Assembly (NCBI GenBank): GCA_965277435.1
Contig: OZ255821.1
Location: 5,642,001-5,706,000 of the forward strand
Length of the DNA stretch: 64,000 nucleotides
Origin: Bog-105 sp965277435
GTDB lineage: Bacteria > Acidobacteriota > Terriglobia > Bryobacterales > Bryobacteraceae
Direction: 5' to 3'
Both the position numbers and the translations under genes were made by a program. Positions within the stretch are counted from its first letter, which is position 1. Every line of letters starts with the position of its first letter. Below, piece by piece: positions 16,639 through 26,057 of this stretch. The notes under the pieces are model-generated. The model was not told the origin of the DNA. It ran no database searches and saw nothing but the letters and a program-made list of their open reading frames with translations.

Positions 16639-18231
16639 TCAAGGAGTTGAGTGGCTCTGGAACGATCTTTTCTGTGCGTCGCGAAAAGGCTGGGTTTTAG
16701 GATTAGCGGCATTCCACTCAGGTGCTCTGGCGCTATTGGCGATATGCAGCAGTCCTAATCCGATCATGCGATCCACGCGAGCCATATTGTCGTAATCGAC
16801 CTTATTCCACTCATCGCCGAGGCCGTGGTAGTCGGGATAGTCGAAGGCGACGGTCAGGCTGTGGGCGGGCACGCCTTGCTCGGCAAGGGCATCGTTATCG
16901 CTGCGAGTAAAATAAGCATCGCTGGCCTCTGGATCTTTGTAGACCTTGATGCCGGTTTCGCGGCCGGCCTCCTCCAGAAACTTCGTCACGCTGGAGTAGT
17001 CGTAACCAGTCAGGCTGGCAGTGTTGATTTGTTTGCCGGTAGTCGAATCGGTCCGGCCGACCTGCTCGAGGTTGATGTCGGCGACCGTTTTGTCGATGGG
17101 AAAGACGGGATGCTCGCCATAGAATTTGGAACCGAGTTCGCCACGCTCCTCGCCGAAAAAAGTCATAAAGACAAGCGAGCGTTTCGGATGAACTTTCAGA
17201 CGTGCCAGTGCCTGGGCGATTTCAAGGACGGAAACAGTACCGCTACCATCGTCGTTCGCTCCGTTGTAAATATGGTCATCGGTGGCCTTGGTGGACGGAC
17301 TCGACAAGCCTTTGGCAGTGTCGAGGGTGCCGATGTGGTCGTAGTGCGCGGTAAGAAGAACGCAGGTGCTTTTCAGCTGCGGATCGCTGCCGCGCAAAAT
17401 GCCGGTCACGTTTTTGACGGTGACTTTCTGATCCTCCGGCGCGGGAATATTTATAGACGCAAAAGCAGGTTTCGGTTCTTTGAGTATCGGAAGAATTTCG
17501 CTGCCGGTAACGATCACCATGGGCACGGAAGCGCGTTCCGCTTCTTCGGCTGAGATGAGCCGCGAGGGCGGGGAGGGGCGCGATTTCGATCGCCGGACCA
17601 CAATTTCGAGAGCGGCTTTGGATGCGGCTGCCGCCTGATTGAAGGCACGCATCTGCCCGTATGCCGCTATCGCTTTGTCCTGCGGCAGCGCGTGAAAGTC
17701 GGGCTCTTCGATCAGAATCGCTTTGCCGGTGAGCTCCATTTTCTTGAGGGCGTCGAGGTCGGGAGAGGAGAACAAAACCACGAAAGCCCCGGAAACGTCC
17801 GCGCCTTTTGCGCTTTGCGAAATGACGTAAGAACTGGCCGGAATTTGAACACCGGCCATCGTACCGGCCACCACGGCGCTGGGCTTATCGTTGGTCTGCA
17901 AAGTGATGGTAAGCGCGCCATTTGGCTTGGGCATGCGCCGCTCGACCATGTGGGCAATTTGAAAGTAATCCTCTGTGCCACCCGGTTCGAGTCCGGCGGC
18001 ACGGAACTTGGAAGCGATAAATTCAGCGGCGACTTCCAAGCCGGGAGATGGCGTAAAGCGGCCCTGGAGCGCATCTGACGCGAGAAAGGAAAGATCGCCC
18101 CTGAGTTGTGCGGCAGAGATGGTATCGAGAACCGACTTTACGCTGGCGGGAAGCGGAGCAATAGGGGGCGGAGCTGCGGCGGCGAGAAGACAGCTGATGG
18201 AGGCAATTAGAGTAAAAGTGCGTCGAAACAC
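16639..18231 (-). CDS. M28-family zinc aminopeptidase, exported
   Basis: This 530-residue exopeptidase has a signal peptide (FTLIASISCLLAAAAPPP), an inserted protease-associated domain (residues ~140-250) and the M28 catalytic domain. The zinc ligands and base are recognisable: H in LTAHYDHIG, D in GANDDGSG, the Glu pair in FGEERGELGS, and H in FDYPDYHGLGDE. The bridging segment that usually reads NLDMVGR is NLEQVGR here, so Asp is replaced by Glu. It starts at GTG 18231, 29 bp from the divergent permease. Confidence 0.88.
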   Translation of the reverse strand: MFRRTFTLIASISCLLAAAAPPPIAPLPASVKSVLDTISAAQLRGDLSFLASDALQGRFTPSPGLEVAAEFIASKFRAAGLEPGGTEDYFQIAHMVERRMPKPNGALTITLQTNDKPSAVVAGTMAGVQIPASSYVISQSAKGADVSGAFVVLFSSPDLDALKKMELTGKAILIEEPDFHALPQDKAIAAYGQMRAFNQAAAASKAALEIVVRRSKSRPSPPSRLISAEEAERASVPMVIVTGSEILPILKEPKPAFASINIPAPEDQKVTVKNVTGILRGSDPQLKSTCVLLTAHYDHIGTLDTAKGLSSPSTKATDDHIYNGANDDGSGTVSVLEIAQALARLKVHPKRSLVFMTFFGEERGELGSKFYGEHPVFPIDKTVADINLEQVGRTDSTTGKQINTASLTGYDYSSVTKFLEEAGRETGIKVYKDPEASDAYFTRSDNDALAEQGVPAHSLTVAFDYPDYHGLGDEWNKVDYDNMARVDRMIGLGLLHIANSARAPEWNAANPKTQPFRDAQKRSFQSHSTP

Positions 18232-18260
18232 GATCTTTATGCTAGGCTAACCAATTATTG

Positions 18261-19736
18261 ATGAGCCTTTTCCGGACGAAGCCGCTCAGCCTGCTGCTGG
18301 AACAAGCGAAGGAGACGCACCTTAAGCGGACTCTGACTGCGACGAGCCTGATTGCATTGGGAATCGGCGCACTGATTGGCGCGGGTATTTTTGTGCGGAC
18401 GGCAGCGGCGGCGGCCGAAGCGGCCGGTCCGGGCGTGACGGCATCCTTCATCATCGCGGCAGTAGGTTGTGCGTTTGCGGGTTTCTGCTATGCCGAGTTC
18501 GCATCGATGATTCCCATCGCGGGCAGTGCTTACACCTATGCGTACGCCACCATGGGTGAATTCGTGGCTTGGATTATCGGTTGGGCGCTGGTGCTCGAGT
18601 ATGCGCTGGGAGCAGCCACAGTATCGATCGGCTGGAGCGAGTACCTGAATAATCTGTTCGGCGGGAGGATTCCGTTTGAGTGGTGTCACTCGCCGATGGA
18701 GACGTCAGCTGCCGGCGTACACGGAATGATCAACTTGCCGGCCGTGCTCATCCTCCTCGTCTTATCGTTGATCCTGATCAAGGGCACGCAGGAATCGGCC
18801 ATGGTGAACACCGTTATCGTGACGGTGAAACTGGCGATTGTAATTGCCGTGATTTTTCTGGGCTGGCACTTTATTAACCCGGCCAATCACACACCGTACA
18901 CGATCCCCGCCAATATCCCTGGACATGGAGGCGTTTTTAAGCACGGCTGGGGCGGCGTGCTGGGCGGGGCTGGAATTGTTTTCTTTGCGTTCATTGGTTT
19001 CGATGCGGTATCGACTGCCGCGCAGGAAGCCAAAGATCCGGGGCGCGATATGCCCATCGGCATGCTCGGTTCGCTGGCGATTTGCACGGTTCTCTACATC
19101 TCGTTCGGGTACGTGCTGACGGGCATCTGTAATTGGCGCGAGTTTGCAGTCGCCGGAAAAGAAGCCTCGGTTGCTTATGCCATCCAACACTACATGCCGG
19201 GATTCGGATGGCTGGCTACGGCGGTCACGGTTGCGATTCTCGCCGGGTTCTCCTCGGTCATTTTAGTGATGCTGCTCGGCCAGAGCCGCGTGTTTTATTC
19301 GATGGCGAACGACGGGTTGCTGCCCAAGCTGTTCTCGACCATTCACCCCAAGTTCCGCACGCCTTACAAATCGAACGCCGTGCTGTTTGTATTCGTAGCT
19401 GCCTTTGCGGCTTTCATTCCGGAGTCCCTGGCCGGCGATCTCACCTCTATTGGAACGCTGTTCGCTTTTGTAGTGGTGTCGCTGGGTGTCTGGATCATGC
19501 GTCACTCGAATCCTGAGGCAAAGCGCCCGTTTCGCACGCCGTTTGTTCCGTTGTTTCCCATTCTGGGCATGGTGATCTGCGGCGGCATGATCGTGTCGCT
19601 GGATCGTCGCACGCAACTCACCGCGCTCGCCTGGATGCTGATCGGCCTGGTGGTGTATTTCTCTTACAGCCGCTCGCACAGCCGGCTGAATGTGGCCGCA
19701 GTCGATCGTCCGGCCAGCGCAGCACCGCTGCGGTAG
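18261..19736 (+). CDS. APC-family amino acid permease
   Basis: This is a cationic-amino-acid-transporter-like member of the APC superfamily, a 12-TM inner-membrane carrier. The first helix carries the substrate/ion-binding loop LGIGALIGAGIFVRTAAAAA, and TM6 the conserved FFAFIGFDAVSTAAQEAKDP. The ATG at 18261 gives 491 residues; the TTG one codon upstream is less likely. It diverges from the M28 peptidase with only 29 bp between the starts, so the promoters must lie partly inside coding sequence. A division of labour (peptidase releases amino acids, permease imports them) is a reasonable inference. Confidence 0.9.
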   Translation: MSLFRTKPLSLLLEQAKETHLKRTLTATSLIALGIGALIGAGIFVRTAAAAAEAAGPGVTASFIIAAVGCAFAGFCYAEFASMIPIAGSAYTYAYATMGEFVAWIIGWALVLEYALGAATVSIGWSEYLNNLFGGRIPFEWCHSPMETSAAGVHGMINLPAVLILLVLSLILIKGTQESAMVNTVIVTVKLAIVIAVIFLGWHFINPANHTPYTIPANIPGHGGVFKHGWGGVLGGAGIVFFAFIGFDAVSTAAQEAKDPGRDMPIGMLGSLAICTVLYISFGYVLTGICNWREFAVAGKEASVAYAIQHYMPGFGWLATAVTVAILAGFSSVILVMLLGQSRVFYSMANDGLLPKLFSTIHPKFRTPYKSNAVLFVFVAAFAAFIPESLAGDLTSIGTLFAFVVVSLGVWIMRHSNPEAKRPFRTPFVPLFPILGMVICGGMIVSLDRRTQLTALAWMLIGLVVYFSYSRSHSRLNVAAVDRPASAAPLR

Positions 19737-19756
19737 GCTGAAAAAACGGCGGACCA

Positions 19757-19822
19757 GGCCGCGGATGAACACAGATCAACGCAGATAAGCTCAGAAATTC
19801 TAATCCGCGTTCATCTGCGGCC
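19757..19822. repeat. REP-like imperfect palindrome
   Basis: Arms of 20 bp, at 19757-19776 (GGCCGCGGATGAACACAGAT) and 19803-19822 (ATCCGCGTTCATCTGCGGCC), are inverted copies with 17 of 20 positions matching, separated by 26 bp that contain a further related half-motif (AACGCAGATAAG). The element sits in the gap between the permease and the amidohydrolase. It resembles dispersed intergenic palindromes common in many bacterial genomes; only one copy is in this window. Confidence 0.65.
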
Positions 19823-19862
19823 AATACTTTTTCGGCGTTTTCACCTACGAATTGAATTTGGC

Positions 19863-21209
19863 ATGATGAGTTTCGTGAAACTACTCGCGGTTCTTGGACT
19901 AGCAGGTGTGATGGCGCTCGCGCAAACCGCCTCACAACCTATTGTTCTGCAAGATGTACGGCTCATTGATGGGACCGGAAGTGCGCCGCGGGATCACATG
20001 CAGGTTACGATCACCGACGGACAGATTACCGAAGTGCGTTCGGCTTTGCTGCGTATTGCCTTCCCGCCGAATGCCAAGGTACTCAACTCAACGGGCAAGA
20101 CGGTGATGCCGGGACTCATCAACGGTCATGGCCATCTGGGACTGGTGAAGGGAACGTCGGTCAGTCCCGCCAATTACACGCGCGAGAACGTCGTGCAGCA
20201 ACTGGCGCAGTACGAGCGGTATGGGGTAACAACCATGATTTCGCTCGGCATGAATAAAGATTTGCTGTATGAGCTGCGCAGCGAACAGGCGCAGGGAAAA
20301 CTGGGAGGCGCAACCATTCTGACTGCAGATCGGGGAATTGGAACACCGAATGGCATGCCTCCGGTGAAGGTAGGAGACGATCAGCTGTACCGGCCACCTA
20401 CGCCGGAAGAGGTGCGTAAAGATGTCGATGAAATGGCGGCGCGCCATCCAAATCTGATCAAGATTTGGATCGATGACAATTTAGGGAAGCTGCCCAAGCA
20501 GAAGCCAGACGTGGATGCGGCCGCGGTAGACGAGACGCATAAGCAAGGCCTGCACATCGCCGCACATCTGTATTATCAGTCCGATGCCAAACAGCTTTTA
20601 GCGGACGGCCTTGACATCATGGCGCATAGCATTCGCGACAGCGAACTGGATCGCGAAACGATTCAGACGATTCGAGACAAACGGGTCTATTACATTCCGA
20701 CGCTGCAGCTGGAAGAGTCCTTCTATGGATACGCCGATCATCCCGCCTGGATGGATATAGCATTCTTCAAGGACGCGCTCAGTCCAGAGCTGGCGAAAGA
20801 ACTCGCCTCACCCGAGTACCAGGCCAAGATCAAGAACGATAAGTCCACACCGGTGCACCGCCAAGCCATGAAGACAGCGATGGTGAATGTCAAGAAGCTG
20901 GCTGACGCGGGAGCGCTGGTGGCATTCGGAACGGATTCCGGCGCAAATCCTTACCGGTTGCAAGGCTTTGCCGAACATCGCGAACTGCAGTTGCTGGTGG
21001 ACGCGGGTCTGACTCCGCTACAGGCAATTCACAGTGCTACCGGTATGAACGCTGCCATGCTAGGGATTGAGGCGAAGACCGGCACAATCGAGAAAGGCAA
21101 GCAGGCCGATGTGCTGGTGCTGAATGCGGACCCCACCGAAAACATTCAGAACACGGAAAAGATCGACATGATTTTTCACGGCGGCAAACAGGTGACGGCG
21201 GGTCGTTAA
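19863..21209 (+). CDS. Exported amidohydrolase (imidazolonepropionase-like)
   Basis: This 448-residue metal-dependent hydrolase of the amidohydrolase superfamily has a signal peptide (FVKLLAVLGLAGVMALAQ). Metal-site motifs are HGHLG (residues ~90) on beta1, HIAAHLY and MAHSIRD for the middle histidines, and FGTDSGANP for the Asp. The C-terminal composite beta-domain ends with ADVLVLNADPTENIQNTEKI, typical of the imidazolonepropionase/prolidase-like subgroup abundant in Acidobacteria. The substrate is not predictable. It stands alone between a REP-like palindrome and the padR promoter. Confidence 0.86.
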   Translation: MMSFVKLLAVLGLAGVMALAQTASQPIVLQDVRLIDGTGSAPRDHMQVTITDGQITEVRSALLRIAFPPNAKVLNSTGKTVMPGLINGHGHLGLVKGTSVSPANYTRENVVQQLAQYERYGVTTMISLGMNKDLLYELRSEQAQGKLGGATILTADRGIGTPNGMPPVKVGDDQLYRPPTPEEVRKDVDEMAARHPNLIKIWIDDNLGKLPKQKPDVDAAAVDETHKQGLHIAAHLYYQSDAKQLLADGLDIMAHSIRDSELDRETIQTIRDKRVYYIPTLQLEESFYGYADHPAWMDIAFFKDALSPELAKELASPEYQAKIKNDKSTPVHRQAMKTAMVNVKKLADAGALVAFGTDSGANPYRLQGFAEHRELQLLVDAGLTPLQAIHSATGMNAAMLGIEAKTGTIEKGKQADVLVLNADPTENIQNTEKIDMIFHGGKQVTAGR

Positions 21210-21217
21210 CTCTGTCG

Positions 21218-21246
21218 TAGACAACTATACTCGTTTGCGGTATAGT
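21218..21246 (+). promoter_or_regulatory. Strong sigma70-like promoter with palindromic PadR operator
   Basis: TAGACA (21218-21223) and TATAGT (21241-21246) are separated by exactly 17 bp. A perfect 7-bp inverted repeat, ACTATAC (21224-21230) / GTATAGT (21240-21246), with a 9-bp spacer, fills the region between the boxes and covers the -10. A repressor binding here would block RNA polymerase directly. The padR start codon lies 15 nt downstream. Binding by this PadR is inferred. Confidence 0.7.
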
Positions 21247-21261
21247 CGAAGCCGGTAGAGT

Positions 21262-21624
21262 TTGACGCACGATCCAAAGCCAGATTCGTTCCTGCCGCTC
21301 CCGGCCGCCGTCTTCCATATCTTGATCGCGCTGGCGGATCGCGACCGCCATGGCTACTCGATCATGCAGGACGTCGCAACGAGAACCGGCGGCAAGGTGC
21401 AGTTGAGCGCCGGGACTCTTTATAGCTCAATCCGGCGCATGCTTGAGCAGGGACTGATCGCAGAATTAGCGGACAGCCCGGACCCGGAAAGTACGGACGA
21501 CCGGCGTCGCTACTATCGCTTGACGCGTTTTGGAAAGAAAGTGGCGGCAGCCGAAGTAGACCGCCTGGATACACTTCTACAACAGGCGCGAGCCACGGGC
21601 TTGGTGCCCAATGTCCCGAAATGA
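21262..21624 (+). CDS. PadR family transcriptional regulator
   Basis: This 120-residue winged-helix regulator has an intact family core: LPAAVFHILIALADRDRHGY, then SIMQDVATRTGGKVQLSAGT, LYSSIRRMLEQGLI, and RRRYYRLTRFGKKV. It appears to start at TTG 21262; no ATG occurs before the conserved core. Its stop overlaps the first codon of the following permease (ATGA at 21621-21624), implying translational coupling. The operator at 21218-21246 suggests autorepression. It is probably still functional although its target permease is destroyed. Confidence 0.88.
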   Translation: MTHDPKPDSFLPLPAAVFHILIALADRDRHGYSIMQDVATRTGGKVQLSAGTLYSSIRRMLEQGLIAELADSPDPESTDDRRRYYRLTRFGKKVAAAEVDRLDTLLQQARATGLVPNVPK

Positions 21625-24278
21625 CGCGCGCCCAAGCCATCTACGGAGCGTTCCTACGCCTTTATCCGGCCGCGTTCCGGGATGAGTACGGCAGCCAGAT
21701 GCGCCTCATGTTCTCCGACCAAATCGACGAAGCCCGGCGCAACGGGGGTCTGCCTAAACAAGCCAAGCTATGGGCGCAAGCCACTTTCGACACATTCACG
21801 ATTGCACCGAAGGAGCATTGCCACGTGATTCATCAAGACCTGCGTTACGCGCTGCGCACCATGGCTGCCAAGCCAAGCTTTGCAATTGTCGCCGTTCTCT
21901 CGCTGGCGCTCGGCATCGGCGCCAACGCCGCGATTTTTAGTCTCTGGAACGGCGTATTGCACGCCTCGCTGCCGGTGGTTCGTCATCCGGAAGAGCTGGC
22001 AATCCTGTCGAATCCGGGCAGGGCGGGCGGATGGCACGGCAGCGTCACCGGCGTTAGAAATTGGCTCACGTATGCCGAGTTCGAACAATTGCGCGACCAT
22101 GCCCACAGCTTCTCGGGAGTCATTGCGTCACAAAGCGGACTCGCTAACTGGCAGGTTCGGCTTCCAGAAGGAGGTCAATGGGAACAGGCTCGCGAGCGTC
22201 TGGTTTCGGGCGGTTATTTTCAAGTGCTCGGCGTCAGTCCGGCCATCGACCGCGTATTCACGGCAGAGGACGACCGCGCCGTGCTGCCTCATGCGGTCAT
22301 CAGCTACAGCTATTGGCAGCGCCGTTTCGGCGGCAGCGCGGATGTGTTGGGGAAAACGCTCAGCATCGCGACCATCCCGGCGTTTTCCGCGCCTTCCATC
22401 GTGCCCAAAACATCGCTAACCATCATTGGCGTCGCACCGCGCGGCTTCATCGGTGAAACCGCCGGACAGCAGCCGGATCTGTGGATCCCTCTGCGGATGC
22501 AGCCCGCCATCGTGCCCAGCGTGGATTGGCTTCACGAAAAACCTCCGGAAAAGATCATGTGGCTCCACGTCTTTGCACGTTTGAAACCGGGAGTAACGCT
22601 CGCGCGGGCGGGCGCCGAGGCCAACGCCATTTTCAAAAGGGGGTTTGAGACATTCTATGGCTCGGTCACGTCCCCCGAACGCCGCCGCGAGCTGCTCGAT
22701 CAAAGTCTTAACGTTCAGCCAGGGGCGCGCGGAGCTTCAGAAACACGCGCTGATTTTTCCACTTCCCTCACCGCTCTGCTGGCGGCCGTTGGTTTGCTGC
22801 TCTTGATCGCCTGCGCGAATCTGGCCAACCTGCAAATGGCGCGAGGCGCCGCACGAAAGCCGGAGATGGCATTACGGCTCTCGCTCGGCGCAACCCGCGG
22901 TCGGCTCATCCGACAGTTGGTCACGGAGAGTTTGCTGCTAGCTTCTCTTGGCGGCGCTGCCGGTCTCGCCGTTGCCTTTCTTCTTCACAGCGTCCTCGTG
23001 CGGATGATAATTCAAGCGGATGACGACTTCCAGATGAGTTTCACGCTCGACCCGCTCATACTGGTCTTCACTCTGGCAGTAACGCTGGCGGCCGCTTTGC
23101 TGTTTGGCCTGCTGCCCGCCTGGCAAGCCGCGAAAACTGACGCCGGAACTGGCCTCAAGGAACACAGCCGGAGCGCCACCAGCGGCATCGGTCGCCAGCG
23201 CTTTGGCCGCTCCCTGGTGAGCCTGCAACTGGCGCTCTCTGTGCCGCTACTGGTCGGCGCTGGATTATTCGCGCGGACTTTTTACAATCTGCAGCATCTG
23301 GACCTCGGCTATCCGGCCCGGCATCTGCTGCTCGTGCGCATTGATTTACCTGAGCCCGCTTACGGCAACGCACACCGCGGCCGGCTACTTCGTGAGTTGC
23401 CCGCGCAATTCAAGCGCATCCCCGGTGTACAGGCAGCGAGCTTTTCGGAACTCGGCGTCTTCAGCGGCAGCGAATCTAACTCGTCGATCGAGATAGAAGG
23501 TTTCGCGCCCAAGAACGATAGTGATCGCTCATCGGCCATGGATCGCGTCGGAGCTGGCTACTTTCGGCTTTGGGCGTTCCGCTTGTTCTAGGGCGCGAAA
23601 TCCTCGAGCGCGACCGTGACGGCGCACCGAAAGTCTGCGTAATCAATCAGGCCTTTGCCGAGCGCTTCTTCGCTGGACGAAATCCCATCGGGATGCAAAT
23701 CGCCACCAAGGGCACGACCACGGAGCGGACCGCCTATCGAGTGATCGGTGTCGCCCATAACGCGCGTACCCAGACTCTGCGCGGCGAGGTCGAGCCTCGC
23801 TATTTTATAGCGCAACAGCAGGATCTTTCCTCAGCCGCCAGTCCAAAATTCTTGATCCGTACGGTTACTGGAACCGCGCCGGTATTGGCCGCCGTGCGGC
23901 AGGCGTTTCGGCGCGTGGACCCTACGCTACCCATTGAATCCGCAAATTCAATTGAAGAGCAGATGGCCCCTTTAACGGCGCAGGACCGAACTACCGCGCA
24001 ACTCGCCGTCGTCTTCGGGAGCGTGGCTCTTCTGCTTGCCGCCACCGGTCTGTACGGCGTGCTCTCTTATGGAATCGCCCGCCGCTCAGGTGAAATCGCG
24101 GTCCGCATCGCTCTGGGGGCTCGACCTCGCCGAGTTATCGCGATGATCCTCCGCGAAACCAGCTGGCTCGTGATCGCGGGCATGGCAGCGGGCGCGGGCC
24201 TCGCCTACGCTGCTTCGCGCTTGATTATGAACCGGCTCTACGGCATTGCCCCGCAAGATCCGCTCACGTTGGCGCTAG

Positions 24279-25942
24279 CCGCAATTTCTCACGAGTATAG
24301 ATAGCCAGGAGCCGTTCAATCTGAGATAAACATAAGAACCACCAAATGTTTAGAGCAGAGAGAAACGGCCCTAGCCTATGACAGAGTGTAGCCAAGCGGG
24401 TTTTGAGTTTCAGGCATTATTTTCCAGAGAAGTCATCGGGCGATTCGATGGCGGCCAGATCACCTCCGACGGCGGAGGGTTGCTGCTGCGCGAAGTGGAG
24501 CGGCGCGCACGCATCCTGGAACGCTTCGCCGGTTGCTTCAGCGATCACCGCGCGGTGGATCGGATTGAGCACAGCGTGGCGGAATTGGTGGCGCAACGGA
24601 TTTATGGGCTAGCGCTGGGTTATGAAGACCTGAACGATCATGATCAGCTGCGCGCCGATCCGTTGCTGGCGGTGTTGGCCGGCAAGCGCGACCCGGAAGG
24701 CCACGACCGCAAACAGGAGCGCGATCGCGGCAAAGCACTGGCGGGCAAGAGCACGCTGAATCGTTGGGAGTTGACGCGCGCTGAGCCCGCCGAGGGGGAG
24801 CGCTACGCCAAGATCGTCATGGATACCGAGGCGATCGACCGGCTGCTAGTGGAAGTGTTTTTGGAAGCCTACGCCACGCCGCCAGAAGAGATTGTGCTCG
24901 ACCTGGATGCCACCGATAATCCGCTCTACGGCCAACAGGAAGGCCGCTTCTTCCACGGCTATTACGGCCACTACTGCTATCTGCCGTTGTACATCTTCGC
25001 GGGCGAACATCTGTTGTGCGCGCGGCTGCGGCCTTCCAATATCGATGCCTCGGCGGGCAGCCAGGAAGAAGTCGAGCGCATCGTAAAACAGATTCGGGCT
25101 CGCTGGCCGGTGGTGCGGATCGTTCTGCGCGCCGACTCCGGCTTCTGCCGGGACGAGTTGATGAGCTGGTGTGAAGCCCACCAAGTTCACTATGTATTCG
25201 GTCTGGCGCGGAATCCGCGACTCCGTAAGACGATCGACGCCGCGATGATCGAAGCGCACCGATTACACCAGCAAACCCAACAGGCCGCCCGCGTCTTCAC
25301 CGAGTTCGCCTATCGAACGCATGACTCCTGGCAATGCAGCCGTCGCGTCGTGGCGAAAGCCGAGCAGTTGGTCAAGGGCGAGAATCCACGCTTTCTCGTC
25401 ACTTCGCTCGATGCCCTCAGCTGGCCGGCGCAGTCGCTGTACGAGCAACTGTATTGTGCACGCGGCGAAATGGAGAACCGCATCAAAGAACAGTTTTCCC
25501 TGTTCAGCGACCGCACCAGCACCGCCTATCTGCGTTCCAACCAACTGCGACTGTATCTCTCTTCGATGGCTTACCTGTTGCTCGAAGGCTTCCGGCGGCT
25601 GGGTCTCAAAGGGACTCAGATGGCGAAGGCACAGTGCCAAACCATCCGTCTCAAACTGCTCAAAATTGGCGCGCTGGTGCGCGTCACCGTACGGAAAGTC
25701 TGGGTTGCATTCTCCAGCGGCTACCCGGACCAGCTTCTGTTCGCCCGCGTCTTTCAGCAACTCCAGTGTTGACTCTGACAGTGGTTTGGTTCTTTGACAA
25801 TTCTTTCTTTACCTTTGCGAGCGCCCTTCAAGCCCGTGCGCCTGCCTTGCTCTCCTACGCGCTCTTCGTTGCCACTTCCCCGCGTTCCGTGCCACACCAG
25901 CCCTTATCATCGCTAGCATGGCCCTCTGGTGAGAAGGTCAGG
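24279..25942 (+). mobile_element. IS1380-family insertion sequence (1664 bp)
   Basis: The ends were placed from the interrupted permease: the target CTAG is present at 24275-24278 and again at 25943-25946, giving a 4-bp duplication. The element begins CCGCAATTTCTCACGAG and its other end, read inwards, begins CCTGACCTTCTCACCAG; 12 of 17 positions match, with a shared TTCTCAC core. It carries one transposase gene and about 170 bp of non-coding DNA after it. Family assignment rests on the transposase; the length and 4-bp duplication fit. Confidence 0.88.
24378..25772 (+). CDS. IS1380-family transposase (DDE)
   Basis: This 464-residue DDE transposase is apparently full length and intact. The N-terminal region has the family's FDGGQITSDGGGLLLREVE and GLALGYEDLNDHDQLR. 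The catalytic acids can be placed at D175/D177 (VLDLDATDNPLYG), D253 (LRADSGFCRDE) and E366 within a Y359-x2-R362-x3-E366 signature (YCARGEMENRIK). It lies 99 bp inside the left end of the element. It should be able to mobilise the element, which suggests a recent insertion. Confidence 0.93.
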   Translation: MTECSQAGFEFQALFSREVIGRFDGGQITSDGGGLLLREVERRARILERFAGCFSDHRAVDRIEHSVAELVAQRIYGLALGYEDLNDHDQLRADPLLAVLAGKRDPEGHDRKQERDRGKALAGKSTLNRWELTRAEPAEGERYAKIVMDTEAIDRLLVEVFLEAYATPPEEIVLDLDATDNPLYGQQEGRFFHGYYGHYCYLPLYIFAGEHLLCARLRPSNIDASAGSQEEVERIVKQIRARWPVVRIVLRADSGFCRDELMSWCEAHQVHYVFGLARNPRLRKTIDAAMIEAHRLHQQTQQAARVFTEFAYRTHDSWQCSRRVVAKAEQLVKGENPRFLVTSLDALSWPAQSLYEQLYCARGEMENRIKEQFSLFSDRTSTAYLRSNQLRLYLSSMAYLLLEGFRRLGLKGTQMAKAQCQTIRLKLLKIGALVRVTVRKVWVAFSSGYPDQLLFARVFQQLQC

Positions 25943-26057
25943 CTAGCAACCATGCTGTTACTAATCGTGGCGTTTATCTCGGCTTACTTGCCTGCGAGAA
26001 GAGCGTCCAAACTGGATCCCATGGCGGCCCTGCGCCGCGAGTAAAAATAGCTGAGAA

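Larger units (their letters stand above)
21621..26044 (+). pseudogene. ADOP permease disrupted by a frameshift and by an IS1380-family insertion
   Basis: The reading frame begins at ATG 21621 with the prefix domain FLRLYPAAFRDEYGSQM and TM1 LALGIGANAAIFSLWNGVLH. It runs well until GYFR (codon ending 23567), where one base is missing; the sequence continues in the next frame from 23568 as LGVPLVLGREILERDRDG. Near the C-terminal FtsX domain (PLTLAL, up to 24278) it is cut by an insertion element. After the element, one CTAG copy restores the frame: ATMLLLIVAFISAYLPARRA, ending in DPMAALRRE at 26044. Without the insertion and with one base restored, this would be a normal ADOP permease of about 920 residues. 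Confidence 0.9.

Noticed and set aside
15132..16712. AlaC extended to 526 residues by an upstream start
   Set aside because: The first 117 residues are not conserved, and overlap the small membrane protein gene; homology begins at ATG 16361.
25334..26044. 236-codon frame running from the transposase into the permease tail
   Set aside because: The transposase is read in another frame; only the last ~35 codons are real and belong to the interrupted permease.
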